A stretch of DNA of 64,000 nucleotides from Finegoldia magna ATCC 53516 (GTDB lineage Bacteria > Bacillota > Clostridia > Tissierellales > Peptoniphilaceae), in the NCBI RefSeq assembly GCF_000159695.1, contig NZ_CM000955.1, positions 501,543 to 565,542 of the forward strand. The letters run 5' to 3'. Under the pieces are notes generated by a model. The model worked only from the letters and a program-made list of their open reading frames with translations. It was not told the origin of the DNA and made no database searches. The number at the start of each line of letters is the position of its first letter. The first letter of the stretch is position 1. Shown here piece after piece: positions 8,854-17,615 of this stretch. The position numbers and the translations under genes were made by a program.

Positions 8854-10181
8854 TGAAAAAAATTTTAGAGGCAAAAGTAGAATACAATGTATTTCCCAAC
8901 AAGGGAATTTGCAAAATAGACGATAATTTGTATTCTATAAAAAACACAATTCAAGGACAAACAATCTCTTTTCAACGAAAAAGAAAGAAAAAGGGATTTA
9001 TTGAAGGAAAACTAGTTGAAAAATTAGAAAACTCCCCTCTTGAAACTATTGAAGGTTGTCCTGTAAATGAAAGATGCGGCGGTTGTATTTATCAAAAATT
9101 AGAGTATGATGTGGAGTGCGATTTGAAGAAAAAAACACTCACTGAATTGTACAAAGATATTTACGATGAGGATATTACTTTTCATCCATCGCCTATTTTA
9201 CAAGGCTACAGAAACAAAATGGAATACACTTTTGGAGATAGTGTCAAAGGTGGTCCACTTGTTTTGGGACTTCACACTAAAAACAAATTCTACGAAATAA
9301 CAGACACCGTAGATTGCAATATAATAGATGAAGGCTTCAACAAAATCAGACAAGCTGTTCAAGAATATTTTCGCGACAAAAATTACGAATTTTTCAAAAA
9401 AATAAAACATACTGGACTTTTGAGACACTTCATAATCAGAAAAAGTTTCAGTGAAGATGAGTACATGATTAATTTGGTAACCACAAGTGATGAGTTTGAT
9501 GTGAATGATTTCGTCGAATTTGCAAAGCAAATCGACAACAGAATCGTGTCGATTTATCACACAATTAACGATAATATTTCTGATGCGGTAATTGTCGACA
9601 AATTAGAATTGTTGTACGGCAAAGAATATTTGACAGAAAAAATAAACGGATTGGAATTTAGAATATCTCCATTTTCATTCTTTCAGCCAAATCCAGCACA
9701 AGCAGAACAAATTTATAACAGAGCCTTGGAATTGGCCGGAGATTTGTCAGGAAAAAACGTCTACGATTTGTACTGTGGAACAGGAACCATCGCACAAATT
9801 TTTGCAAAAAAAGCTGAAAGCGTAATCGGAGTCGAAATAGTTGCTGAAGCAGTCGAAAAAGCACAAGAAAACGCAGAACTAAACGGATTGACTAACACAG
9901 AGTTCATATGCGATGATTGCTTGAATTTTATGGAAAAAGTTGAGAAAAAAGACGTAGTAGTTCTCGATCCTCCACGAGATGGAATTCATCCAAAAGCAAT
10001 CGATAGATTAATCGACATCAATCCCGATAAATTCATCTACATTTCTTGCAATCCCATAACACAAAGAATGGATTTGGACAAATTTATCGAAAAAGGGTAT
10101 AAAATCAAGTCATTGGAGTTCTTCGATCAGTTCCCAAGAACTTACCACTGCGAAGCTGTTGTGCTGTTGGAGAAAAAGTAG
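8853..10181 (+). CDS. TrmA/RlmD-family 23S rRNA or tRNA uracil-C5 methyltransferase
   Basis: This 442-residue SAM-dependent methyltransferase belongs to the RumA/TrmA family. The N-terminal part carries the iron-sulfur cysteines of CPVNERCGGC (69, 75, 78). The Rossmann core has VYDLYCGTGTIAQ. Motif DPPRDGIHP and the catalytic YISCNP loop follow, ending with an HCE motif. No complete TRAM domain is obvious; the N-terminal 60 residues may be a reduced one. The open frame extends upstream, but ATG at 8853 overlaps the preceding stop and fits the family start. The exact target base cannot be told from sequence. Confidence 0.9.
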   Translation: MKKILEAKVEYNVFPNKGICKIDDNLYSIKNTIQGQTISFQRKRKKKGFIEGKLVEKLENSPLETIEGCPVNERCGGCIYQKLEYDVECDLKKKTLTELYKDIYDEDITFHPSPILQGYRNKMEYTFGDSVKGGPLVLGLHTKNKFYEITDTVDCNIIDEGFNKIRQAVQEYFRDKNYEFFKKIKHTGLLRHFIIRKSFSEDEYMINLVTTSDEFDVNDFVEFAKQIDNRIVSIYHTINDNISDAVIVDKLELLYGKEYLTEKINGLEFRISPFSFFQPNPAQAEQIYNRALELAGDLSGKNVYDLYCGTGTIAQIFAKKAESVIGVEIVAEAVEKAQENAELNGLTNTEFICDDCLNFMEKVEKKDVVVLDPPRDGIHPKAIDRLIDINPDKFIYISCNPITQRMDLDKFIEKGYKIKSLEFFDQFPRTYHCEAVVLLEKK

Positions 10182-10351
10182 AAAAATCTGAGCGCTTGAA
10201 ATCAATATATTATTGATTTTGTGGATTTATTATTAAAAGCTTAGTATTTTGAAATTAGTGGTCGAAAATTTCTTTCAAATTCTTGTTTTTAACTACATTT
10301 TGGATATTTAGTAGGTTGTGTGCATGGTATGGATGGAATTAAGGAAAATAT

Positions 10352-10876
10352 ATGAAACTAAAATTAATTAAACTAACTAAAGAGTATGAATTAAAGCTTG
10401 GTGAGATGATCGATGAATGGAAGATTGACCAAGAAATGAATAACACAAACACTTCTCCGTGGTCAATATTTAAAAATGATTACCATGATTTTGACTATTA
10501 TCTAAATAACTTAGAAATAAAATCTAAAACTGAAAATAAAGTTCCAGATTCAGTTTTCTTCCTTTTAGATGAAGAAAGAGATAGACTTTTAGGAGCTGTA
10601 AATATTCGCCACTATTTAAATGAGTCACTTTTGAAAGAAGGTGGACATATTGGAGATGGAATAAGACCCAGTGAGAGAAGAAAAGGCTATGCCACAGAAA
10701 TGGTAAGACTAGCTTTGATAGAGTGTAAAAATTTGGGAATTGAAAGAGTACTTATGATTTGTGATAAAGAAAATATCGGATCAGCTAAGTCTATTATTAA
10801 AAATTGTGGAGTACTTGAAAATGAGTTTGTTAACTCAGATGGTAAGACAATTCAAAGATATTGGATAGACAATTAA
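10352..10876 (+). CDS. GNAT family N-acetyltransferase
   Basis: This 174-residue GNAT protein has the acetyl-CoA loop as IRPSERRKGYATEMVRLAL around residues 108-126, followed by the ENIGSAKSIIKNCG helix typical of the C-terminal half. It resembles the subgroup of small acetyltransferases with an N-terminal strand KLIKLTKEYE. The substrate is unknown. AAGGAAAA precedes the ATG. It starts the accessory stretch of the window. The 170 bases before it hold no recognisable feature. Confidence 0.85.
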   Translation: MKLKLIKLTKEYELKLGEMIDEWKIDQEMNNTNTSPWSIFKNDYHDFDYYLNNLEIKSKTENKVPDSVFFLLDEERDRLLGAVNIRHYLNESLLKEGGHIGDGIRPSERRKGYATEMVRLALIECKNLGIERVLMICDKENIGSAKSIIKNCGVLENEFVNSDGKTIQRYWIDN

Positions 10877-10941
10877 TTGTGTTTAAAAGTACAGCGTAAA
10901 ACTACAATATAACAATAAAAAATTTATATTTAAATTTAAAA

Positions 10942-10980
10942 CCCGGCTTTATCACAATTGATAATTGTCGGGTTTTTGTA
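10942..10980 (+). terminator. Terminator after the GNAT gene
   Basis: Outer stem AACCCG / CGGGTT encloses an inner stem ACAATT / AATTGT, and a T run follows. The left arm has a bulge, so the hairpin is imperfect. Confidence 0.6.
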
Positions 10981-11051
10981 TAGTAGAACTCTAGTTAATA
11001 TTAAATGCCAAATCCATGAATGAAATTATCATCATCAAATACTATATTTTT

Positions 11052-12006
11052 TTATTTCAAACTATTATCGCTAAATCCTGAAATTCTAAAAAAATAATCA
11101 ACAGATATACTTTTAAATTTTCTCCTGTATTTGCTTTTAATATTTGCTAATGCTGCCACTAAATACTTGTATTCTTCTTTAGGAATTACTAGTTTAAGAA
11201 CTAAAATTAAGTCATGCAAATTTTTACCTGTATATTTCTCATCAAAAAACTTTTCAAAAACAGCCGTTTGCCCCATTTTACTCAAAGAGAAAGAATACAT
11301 TACTTCATCGTGAGCACAAACATTTCTAAAAAAATTGCAGATTTTAATTATTTCTGTAAGTTCTGTCTTACTAATTTTTTCTTTAGATTTATAGCTTTCC
11401 TTGTATCTTTCACCAAAATCTCTAGCAATCATATTTTGAAGTGACTCATCAAGAGAGTTGTAGAAATAAGATATATTTCCTAAAGTAAGGAAGTTTACAA
11501 GTACCCAAAGAGGTATACTGTCATGTTTTTTTATATAATGTTTAATCGGTTTCTTACCGTTTAAATTCTTATTCTCTCTACTTATAGTATTGGACAAATT
11601 TGCTATTGTTTTTAATACATAATTTAATTGGTGTTTTGAGTTTGAATAATTTTCGATTTGTAGGTAAGGATACAATCCATCTCTATGTATATCCGAAAAA
11701 TGATACGCACATGAAGTTTTTAAAAGCTTTTCAAAACGAAGTAATGAAAAAAAAAACTACTTCCTTCAATTCACGATCCATTTCGTGCAGGTAAAAAATT
11801 TCTTGAAAACTACTACCATCCTTATATTTATCTTCATCTTCAGTTGAAACCTTAAGGTCCAAGAATGGAGTTTTATATCCATTAATCAAATTATAGTAAT
11901 TCAATTGTGATAAAATAATTTTAGCATTATCTGGATTATCAATATTTAGACCTCTTGAAGAAAGAATTTCAATTTGCTCATCATAAGTTTTAAATGGCTT
12001 GCTCAT
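11052..12006 (-). pseudogene. Abi_2 (AbiD/AbiF-type) abortive infection gene, frameshifted at a homopolymer
   Basis: Two frames together encode one Abi_2-family protein. The N-terminal 91 codons (12006 to 11731) contain KTYDEQIEILSSRGL and LSQLNYYNLINGY. The C-terminal 207 codons (11675 to 11052) contain IPLWVLVNFLTLGNIS and an FRNVCAHDE motif of the HEPN type. The break lies in a run of ten T on the coding strand (11747-11756). With nine T the frame is continuous, giving a 317-residue protein of normal family length. Such genes act in phage exclusion or as RNase toxins. It may be phase-variable, an inactive allele or a sequencing error. Confidence 0.8.
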
Positions 12007-12017
12007 GTATCCACCTC

Positions 12018-12055
12018 ACAAAAAATGCCCCGCCACGTATGGCAAGGGCTTGTTC
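12018..12055 (-). ncRNA. Hairpin leader RNA/terminator directly upstream of the Abi_2 gene
   Basis: On the minus strand GCCCTTGCCA and TGGCGGGGC pair (one bulge, one G-U) around the tetraloop TACG, followed by six T residues and then the abi ribosome site GAGGTGG. The hairpin starts almost at the predicted transcript start, so a roughly 40-nt structured RNA would be made and mostly terminated. This layout resembles type III toxin-antitoxin loci, where an RNA and terminator precede the toxin gene. Structured RNAs upstream of AbiF-type genes have been reported; membership here needs a covariance search. Confidence 0.6.
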
Positions 12056-12064
12056 CTTATATAT

Positions 12065-12093
12065 ATTATAGTAAAAAATTTACGTATAGTCAA
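12065..12093 (-). promoter_or_regulatory. Promoter of the Abi_2 locus
   Basis: On the minus strand TTGACT (12093-12088) and TATAAT (12070-12065) are separated by 17 bases. Transcription would begin near 12058, just before the hairpin. Confidence 0.7.
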
Positions 12094-12301
12094 TTATAAC
12101 TGGTTAAATAGTTCAATTAAAATCTAATACATTTAAAATGTATTGCCAAACAAGAATAAAAAATTTACAATCAATGAATCAATTGCCTTTAAATACATAA
12201 ATGGAATTATTACCACTAAATATTTATGGTAAAATTAAATTAACTAAAAAATTATTCTATGAATTTAAGGGAACTAATCGAATCTAAAAAAGGAGAAAAA
12301 A

Positions 12302-12694
12302 ATGAATATAACACAAAAAGATATGAAAATACTATTGAAATCTCAACAAGGCGAATTGGATGTTGTGTTAATGTATCGTGCACTTGCAGATACTGTAAAG
12401 GATGCAAATGACCAAGAAACTTTTCGTAAGCTTGCTACAGAAGAAGGTCATCATGCATCGGTATTCCACAAGCTTACAAAAGAAAATTTGAAACCTAAAA
12501 AAACCAAGGCGATAATTATTCCTTTGCTTTATAAGATAATAGGAAAGAAAAAATTATATAAACTAATTGCAAACGGTGAATACAATGCTGCTAATACCTA
12601 TGCACCAGTTGCTGAAAAATTTCCAGAAATAGAAAGTGTCAAAAACGATGAAAAAAGACACGGTGATATTGTAAACTCATTAATTAAGAATTAA
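12302..12694 (+). CDS. Ferritin-like/rubrerythrin-type diiron protein
   Basis: This 130-residue protein is a single ferritin-like helical bundle of the COG1633 type. The pattern QQGELDVVLMYRALAD supplies the first glutamate, EEGHHASVF the ExxH pair and NDEKRHGDIV the last ExxxH ligand set. There is no rubredoxin domain, and a basic stretch KPKKTKAII lies mid-protein. A role in oxidative stress or iron handling is usual for such proteins in anaerobes. AAAGGAG precedes the ATG. The 295 bases upstream include the Abi promoter and otherwise AT-rich sequence. Confidence 0.8.
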   Translation: MNITQKDMKILLKSQQGELDVVLMYRALADTVKDANDQETFRKLATEEGHHASVFHKLTKENLKPKKTKAIIIPLLYKIIGKKKLYKLIANGEYNAANTYAPVAEKFPEIESVKNDEKRHGDIVNSLIKN

Positions 12695-12765
12695 TTTGGA
12701 TTTTGATAAATAATACTATTAGCGTTATAATATATGTAAAAAAAAGTAAAAACAAGGAGCAATTT

Positions 12766-13077
12766 ATGAAAAAAGAAGATTTTACAGAAAAAGAACAAGC
12801 AGAAATTGACAGAGGACTATCTTCAGCAGAAATCACTGACAAAGAAGCTGCAGATAAAATATTAGAATTAGTTCCAGATGGATGGATCAAAAAGATTCCA
12901 TTTTTTGTAAGAAAACACTCAACGACTAAAACAATCGAAAGAATAGCCAATCAATACCCTGAACTTTACGCTGTAGCAAAGAGAGAAGGAGAACTTCCTG
13001 AAAAAGAAAAAGACGAATTGCAAAAAATCATTACAGATATTTTTAAGGAAAAAATGGCAAAACACAATATAAAATAA
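12766..13077 (+). CDS. Hypothetical 103-residue charged protein
   Basis: The protein is small, soluble and strongly charged (about 40% Lys, Glu and Asp), with mostly helical character. It contains VPDGWIKKIPFFVRKHSTTKTIERIANQYPELY in two pieces that look like amphipathic helices. AAGGAG at 12754-12759 places the start at 12766, although the frame is open to 12703. It follows the ferritin-like gene by about 70 bases. I do not recognise a family. Confidence 0.65.
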   Translation: MKKEDFTEKEQAEIDRGLSSAEITDKEAADKILELVPDGWIKKIPFFVRKHSTTKTIERIANQYPELYAVAKREGELPEKEKDELQKIITDIFKEKMAKHNIK

Positions 13078-13091
13078 TTAGAGAATTTCCT

Positions 13092-13235
13092 ATGGAAACT
13101 ATAATAGTCAATGAAGCAATCAAACTTGTTCCCTATTTCGAAAATTATGAGACTACTTTGAAATGGTATGAAGATAAGGATGTGTGCAAACAAGTCGACA
13201 ACATTGATTTCGTATACGATATTGATAGGCTTTAA
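13092..13235 (+). pseudogene. Internally deleted copy of the GNAT gene at 14235
   Basis: Forty-seven codons from ATG at 13092 match the N-terminus of the intact GNAT protein at 14235 almost residue for residue, ending at the same DRL and then a stop. After it, the sequence resumes at the 3' end of the intact gene (TATTTGAA-ACAAA) and continues into the same terminator. About 300 bases of the gene interior have been deleted. Confidence 0.85.
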
Positions 13236-13425
13236 AAAGAGATATTTGAACACAAATTAAAAGCGACGAACTTGTCGCTTTTTTTGTTGCAATAATTTAC
13301 TAAACTATTGCAAAACTTTTCAACTCATTATTATATTGATATTTTTAATGCAACATCGTAATATGCAATATCATAATATTGCATTGTCTGATATGCTTTT
13401 AAATTCTTATACGAACTGAACCTAC
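13092..13425 (+). repeat. Decayed duplicate of the block at 14235-14830
   Basis: The block carries the truncated GNAT, the terminator AAGCGAC/GTCGCTT (13261-13282) and an AT-rich palindromic promoter-like region (ATGCAATAT ... ATATTGCAT near 13366-13385). It matches the region upstream of the DUF234 ATPase. The ATPase copy that should follow is missing. Confidence 0.75.
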
Positions 13426-13450
13426 CGTAAACATAAAGGCAGATAATTGA

Positions 13451-13564
13451 GATTATGTAGAAAAAATAGATGGAGTTATAGATACAATCATGTTTCTTGA
13501 ATTGGCAATGAGATGCGATAATGACATAATTAAGTCCGTATATGATGATATAAGTCTTTTGTAA
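13451..13564 (+). pseudogene. Short coding remnant of unknown origin
   Basis: After an in-frame TGA the sequence reads DYVEKIDGVIDTIMFLELA and ends in DDISLL at a proper stop. It has no start codon or ribosome site. The composition looks like the C-terminus of a real protein. It lies in the gap left beside the duplicated GNAT block. Confidence 0.35.
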
Positions 13565-13709
13565 TTTTTTTATTAAAGCTTGTAATCTGTATAAAATATT
13601 TATTGAATCGGAATTTAAATAATGCTAAAATAAAAATCAAGGAAGATATAATAATAGTTGGAGTTTTTCTTTGCGCCAGAAGTAATACCTGCTATATAAG
13701 GGGTGCTTT

Positions 13710-14171
13710 ATTATAATAGATTATTTCTTAAAATTAGAATATAATGCTAAAAACATTATAGTATTAACATTAGAAAAAGACTCTCAAGATCTTGCAATAA
13801 TAGTTTATGAAGATTTAAATAGAGCAGAAAATATAAATATTGATTTTCCGTATTATAAAGAACAAATAGAAAGTGTTCCTGAATACATTGATAAAAGAAA
13901 TCTTGTTTCTATAATGATATTTCCAATTTTTAATTTAGCTAAAGCTAAAAAGCTAGAAGAAGAAATAGAATCTGTAGCTGATTATTATATCGAACATAGA
14001 GGGAAAATTAATACAAAGATAAATTGGATTTACGAAAAAAAAGTTACAGATTTATACAAGACTATAGATACTAACAAAATAAGTTTATTAAAATATTTAT
14101 TTGAATTTTGTGAGAATAAAACTTTAAAGGATAATATAAAAAGTTGTGATTTTTCTCACTTAAATCAGTGA
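13710..14171 (+). CDS. Hypothetical protein with no ATG start, possibly decayed
   Basis: The frame is open from 13686 to 14171 and has convincing protein composition, including IIVYEDLNRAENINIDFPYY and a helical KLEEEIESVADYYIEHRGKI segment. No ATG or GTG lies at its beginning; an internal ATG at 13914 would give only 85 residues. AAGGGG at 13698-13703 sits at a suitable distance from an ATT at 13710, a rare start codon. Either that start is used or the 5' end has been lost. No family is recognised; small immunity-type proteins have a similar look. Confidence 0.4.
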   Translation: MIIDYFLKLEYNAKNIIVLTLEKDSQDLAIIVYEDLNRAENINIDFPYYKEQIESVPEYIDKRNLVSIMIFPIFNLAKAKKLEEEIESVADYYIEHRGKINTKINWIYEKKVTDLYKTIDTNKISLLKYLFEFCENKTLKDNIKSCDFSHLNQ

Positions 14172-14234
14172 TACAGCATCCACAAAAGTATGTACTTTAT
14201 TTTTTTATATCTACATTAAAAAAGGAAAATTAAC

Positions 14235-14675
14235 ATGAACACAATTACCGTAAATGAAAACATCAAACTTATTCCCTATTTTGAAAATTACGATACTACT
14301 TTGAAATGGTACGAAGATAAGGATGTGTGCAAACAAGTAGACAACATTGATTTCGTATACGATGTTGATAGGCTTCAAAAAATGTACAATTACTTGAATA
14401 CTCATGGAAAGTTGTTCTACATTGAATACAATAACGAATTAGTTGGAGATATTTCCTTGACTGATGACAATGAAATAACAATAGTTGTGTGCAAAGAGTT
14501 TCAAAACAAACACATTGGTAGAAATTGTGTCAAAAAGATTTTGGAATTAGCAAAAGAAAATGGATTAAAATCTGTCACGGCAAATATCTACGCTTTTAAT
14601 CATCAAAGCAGAAAAATGTTTGAAGCTGTAGGTTTTAAGCAAATCGATGAAGAATTATTTGAATACAAATTTTAA
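14235..14675 (+). CDS. GNAT family N-acetyltransferase
   Basis: This 146-residue GNAT protein has the motif VVCKEFQNKHIGRNCVKKIL near 90-109 (acetyl-CoA loop) and ANIYAFNHQSRKMFEAVGFK near the C-terminus. AAAGGAAAA precedes the ATG. It is the intact partner of the truncated copy at 13092. A terminator follows immediately (AAGCGAC / GTCGCTT and seven T). The substrate is unknown. Confidence 0.85.
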   Translation: MNTITVNENIKLIPYFENYDTTLKWYEDKDVCKQVDNIDFVYDVDRLQKMYNYLNTHGKLFYIEYNNELVGDISLTDDNEITIVVCKEFQNKHIGRNCVKKILELAKENGLKSVTANIYAFNHQSRKMFEAVGFKQIDEELFEYKF

Positions 14676-14700
14676 GCGACTAACTTGTCGCTTTTTTTGT
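14673..14700 (+). terminator. Terminator after the GNAT gene
   Basis: AAGCGAC and GTCGCTT form a seven-pair stem with a run of seven T. The same hairpin with small changes is at 13261-13285 in the duplicate. Confidence 0.75.
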
Positions 14701-14760
14701 TGCAAAAAATTACTAAACTATTTCAAAACTTTTCAACTCATTATTATTTTGATTTTTTTA

Positions 14761-14820
14761 ATGCAATATCGTAATATACAATATCGTAATATTGCATTGT
14801 GCGATATTGTGTTTTATAAT
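14761..14820 (+). promoter_or_regulatory. Promoter with iterated operator-like repeats before the DUF234 ATPase
   Basis: TTGCAT at 14792-14797 and TATAAT at 14815-14820 have a 17-base spacer. Over and upstream of the -35 box lie two direct copies of CAATATCGTAATAT (14764-14777 and 14779-14792) and a related GCGATATTG in the spacer. Such repeats around a promoter are typical of repressor sites. The regulator is unknown. Confidence 0.6.
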
Positions 14821-14837
14821 AGAGATGAGGTGAGAGT

Positions 14838-16214
14838 ATGAAATTTATTGGTCGTGATAATGAACTAGAAAAACTAAATACAGAATTTTCTAAGGAAAAT
14901 TTTTCCATGTGTGTAATTTATGGTCGAAGAAGAGTCGGGAAAACTTATTTGATTCAAAAATTTATGGAAGAAAAAGCTGGATCGTATTTTGTCGGTGTAG
15001 AATCTGATAAGTTTATCAACTTGAATCATTTATCACAATCAATTTATAAGGCATGTGATTATGATGAAAATTTACCTGCATTTATTGATATTGATCATGC
15101 TTTTAGATTTTTATTCGAATATTCCGTGAATCACAGAATTGCGTTCGTTATTGATGAATATCCATACATTGCTGAGTCCTTCCCATCAATTTCCTCAGTT
15201 CTTCAAAATTTGATTGATGAATATAAAACTACAAGCAAATTGTTTTTGATATTATGTGGTTCATCTATGAGTTTTATGGAAAACCAAGTTTTAGGATATA
15301 AAAGCCCTCTTTATGGAAGAAGATCAATTCAACTTAAAATCAATCCTTTTTCATATAAAGAATCTGCAAAATTTGTAGAGAATTATTCTAATAATGACAA
15401 GGCAATTGTTTTTGGATTAACTGGCGGAGTTGCTGAATATCTAGTTTTTTTTGATGATTCCATTAGTTTACAAGAAAATATAATCAATAATTTTCTGTCT
15501 GTTCAAGGTAGATTATACGAAGAACCTTCTAATTTATTGAAACAAGAACTCAGGGACCCAAAAAGATACAACGATATTTTGTATTTGATTTCCCATGGAC
15601 ATAACAAAGTATCTGAAATATCTAATAAATTAGGTGTGCAATCTGGCTCAATCAGTCCTTATCTTGAAAGTTTGATAGAACTTGGAATTATTGAAAGAAA
15701 AACTCCTGTAACTAATCGCAAATCCAATCGCCCTATTTATTTGATTAAAGACACGATGTTTAATTTCTGGTACAAATTTGTACAACCTAATCTCAATTTG
15801 ATCAACCTTGAATTAGGTCACAGAGTATACTCAGAAAAAATAGAAAATTGCATAAATGATTATATGGGTAAAATTTTCGAAAAAATCTCAATAGAATACT
15901 TGGAATACAGAATAATATCTGGAGATTTGAGCTTCTTACCTACCGATTATGGAAATTGGTGGGGTAATGATTCTCTTCGTAAAAAACAATCGGAGATTGA
16001 TATATTAGCTTATGACAGTGAAAATTATCTGTTCGTGGAATGCAAATGGAGAAATGGACTTTGTCCGAAATCTGTACTCAATGAACTAATTGAAAAATCG
16101 AAAATATTTAACAGCAACCAAAAATATTACTGGATAGTTAGCATGTCTGGTTTTGAAGATTTTTCGTACGATGACAATGTTGAGCTTATTACGTTAGATG
16201 ATCTGTACGCTTAG
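14838..16214 (+). CDS. Archaeal-type AAA ATPase with DUF234 domain
   Basis: Residues 1-210 form a STAND-like archaeal ATPase domain (ATPase_2). IGRDNELEKL is at 4-13, Walker A YGRRRVGKT at 28-36, Walker B FVIDEYPY near 107, and a sensor-like LILCGSSMSFM follows. A winged helix lies around 250-295. The C-terminal DUF234 region contains EIDILA and FVECKWR, a PD-(D/E)XK nuclease-like pattern. The 458-residue length is normal. The family is widespread in anaerobes and its role is unproven; a defence or plasmid-related function has been suggested. GAGGTGAG precedes the ATG. Confidence 0.85.
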   Translation: MKFIGRDNELEKLNTEFSKENFSMCVIYGRRRVGKTYLIQKFMEEKAGSYFVGVESDKFINLNHLSQSIYKACDYDENLPAFIDIDHAFRFLFEYSVNHRIAFVIDEYPYIAESFPSISSVLQNLIDEYKTTSKLFLILCGSSMSFMENQVLGYKSPLYGRRSIQLKINPFSYKESAKFVENYSNNDKAIVFGLTGGVAEYLVFFDDSISLQENIINNFLSVQGRLYEEPSNLLKQELRDPKRYNDILYLISHGHNKVSEISNKLGVQSGSISPYLESLIELGIIERKTPVTNRKSNRPIYLIKDTMFNFWYKFVQPNLNLINLELGHRVYSEKIENCINDYMGKIFEKISIEYLEYRIISGDLSFLPTDYGNWWGNDSLRKKQSEIDILAYDSENYLFVECKWRNGLCPKSVLNELIEKSKIFNSNQKYYWIVSMSGFEDFSYDDNVELITLDDLYA

Positions 16215-16307
16215 TTTTATGTGATAATGTACAGGCTAAATTACCGTAATTTATTTGATTTGTGGTATCATTAATGTATGACAGAAATCTTTTTAAGGGA
16301 GATTATG

Positions 16308-16715
16308 ATGAATAATAGAGAATTAATTATAAAATTGTGGTTTAAAATGTGGCTAGAACAAAAAGACTTTGGAATAGATAACATTTTTGCTGATAATGTT
16401 GTCTACACAGAATGTTGGGGTCCAAGGTACTCAGATAAAAAAACTATAAAGATATGGTTTGATGAATGGAATACTCGCGGTAAGGTTATAAAATGGGATA
16501 TTTTACAAATATTTCATCATGAAAACCAATCAGTTGTTCAGTGGATTTTTGAATGTAAAATGAGTAACGGTGACATTTCAAGTTTTGAAGGAATTTCGCT
16601 TATTTTATGGAATGATTCAGACAAAATTATTGAACTAAAAGAATTTCAATGTGATATCAACACCTACAATCCTTATGAAAATGGAAAAACACCTAAATTC
16701 AGGGATGATTTCTAA
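16308..16715 (+). CDS. SnoaL-like/NTF2-fold protein
   Basis: This protein of 135 residues resembles the SnoaL-like NTF2-fold family. Its N-terminal helix ELIIKLWFKMWLEQ is followed by an IFADNVVYTECWGPRYSDKKTI segment and several beta strands with the WIFECKMSNGD pattern. Members are small binding proteins or enzymes of varied function. Two ATG codons lie side by side at 16305 and 16308; AAGGGAG at 16295-16301 is better spaced for 16308. Its stop is 9 bases before the next gene. Confidence 0.7.
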   Translation: MNNRELIIKLWFKMWLEQKDFGIDNIFADNVVYTECWGPRYSDKKTIKIWFDEWNTRGKVIKWDILQIFHHENQSVVQWIFECKMSNGDISSFEGISLILWNDSDKIIELKEFQCDINTYNPYENGKTPKFRDDF

Positions 16716-16724
16716 TGATAGTAT

Positions 16725-17591
16725 ATGTTAAGAGAAGCGACTTTAAAAGATATAGAAAAGTATTTGAACTTTTCATATAATTTATCACAAGATTTGACAA
16801 CTTCAGCATTTCCAACTTATTTGGATGGTATCAAGACTAAAAATGATTTTTACAAATCAGCATATTCATCATTTTCGAAATCAAATTCAAAAATACTCTT
16901 ATTTATAAATAATGATGAAGTGTTAGGTTGGATTGATTTTTATTGGATTGAACAAGACCATTATTTAGGTTTTAATGTATTTAATATTCAAAATAATCAA
17001 CAAGAAGCTATTGAAGAATTTATTGAATTTTCAAAATCCAGATATCCAAACTATACGATTTATTTTGGTTTCCCTTCAGATAATGCACTAAGTATTGAGT
17101 ATTTAAAAAGTATAGACTCGGAAAGAATTGACGAAAACTACGTATACACTTTAAATTTTGAAAAATATTCTCCTTTAGAATATGATGGAGACATAGTTAG
17201 TATTAATATTGAGAATTGGAATGATTTTCGAGATTTACATGATAAAACAAGTGATATTTACTGGAATTCCGATAGGCTTTTCAACGCTTTAAATTCAAAG
17301 TCAAATAAGAAATGGAATATTTTTTTATATTACGAAAAAAACATTTTAAAAGGATGTATTTATTTTGTGTACACGCCTTTACTAATGGAAATTTTTGGGA
17401 TTGATTATAAGGATGATTTTGACGAAAATATCATGCGAAGTTTATTGATTAATTGCTTGAACGTATCAAAATCAGATAATCAAAAACATACTACGTTTTT
17501 TGTTGAAGAAAAAGAAAGAAAAATAGTTGAAAGTGTTGGTTTTAATTTCGTAGCAAAGTATGAATTATATACTATTAATTTAAGCGATTAA
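16725..17591 (+). CDS. Tandem GNAT-like protein
   Basis: The 288 residues look like two GNAT-fold halves. The first opens MLREATLKDIEKYLNFSYNL and has a strand LLFINNDEVLGWIDFYWIE. The second has WNIFLYYEKNILKGCIYFVY and ends with a VESVGFNFVAKYELY strand typical of acetyltransferase C-termini. A clear acetyl-CoA loop (Q/RxxGxG/A) is missing from both, so catalysis is doubtful. The spacing from the upstream gene is 9 bases, suggesting co-transcription. Confidence 0.6.
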   Translation: MLREATLKDIEKYLNFSYNLSQDLTTSAFPTYLDGIKTKNDFYKSAYSSFSKSNSKILLFINNDEVLGWIDFYWIEQDHYLGFNVFNIQNNQQEAIEEFIEFSKSRYPNYTIYFGFPSDNALSIEYLKSIDSERIDENYVYTLNFEKYSPLEYDGDIVSINIENWNDFRDLHDKTSDIYWNSDRLFNALNSKSNKKWNIFLYYEKNILKGCIYFVYTPLLMEIFGIDYKDDFDENIMRSLLINCLNVSKSDNQKHTTFFVEEKERKIVESVGFNFVAKYELYTINLSD

Positions 17592-17615
17592 ATGTATAAT
17601 TTTAAGGAGGTTTTT

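Noticed and set aside
16278..16307. ATG at 16278 as start of the SnoaL-like gene
   Set aside because: AAGGGAG lies downstream of it and serves the ATG pair at 16305/16308.
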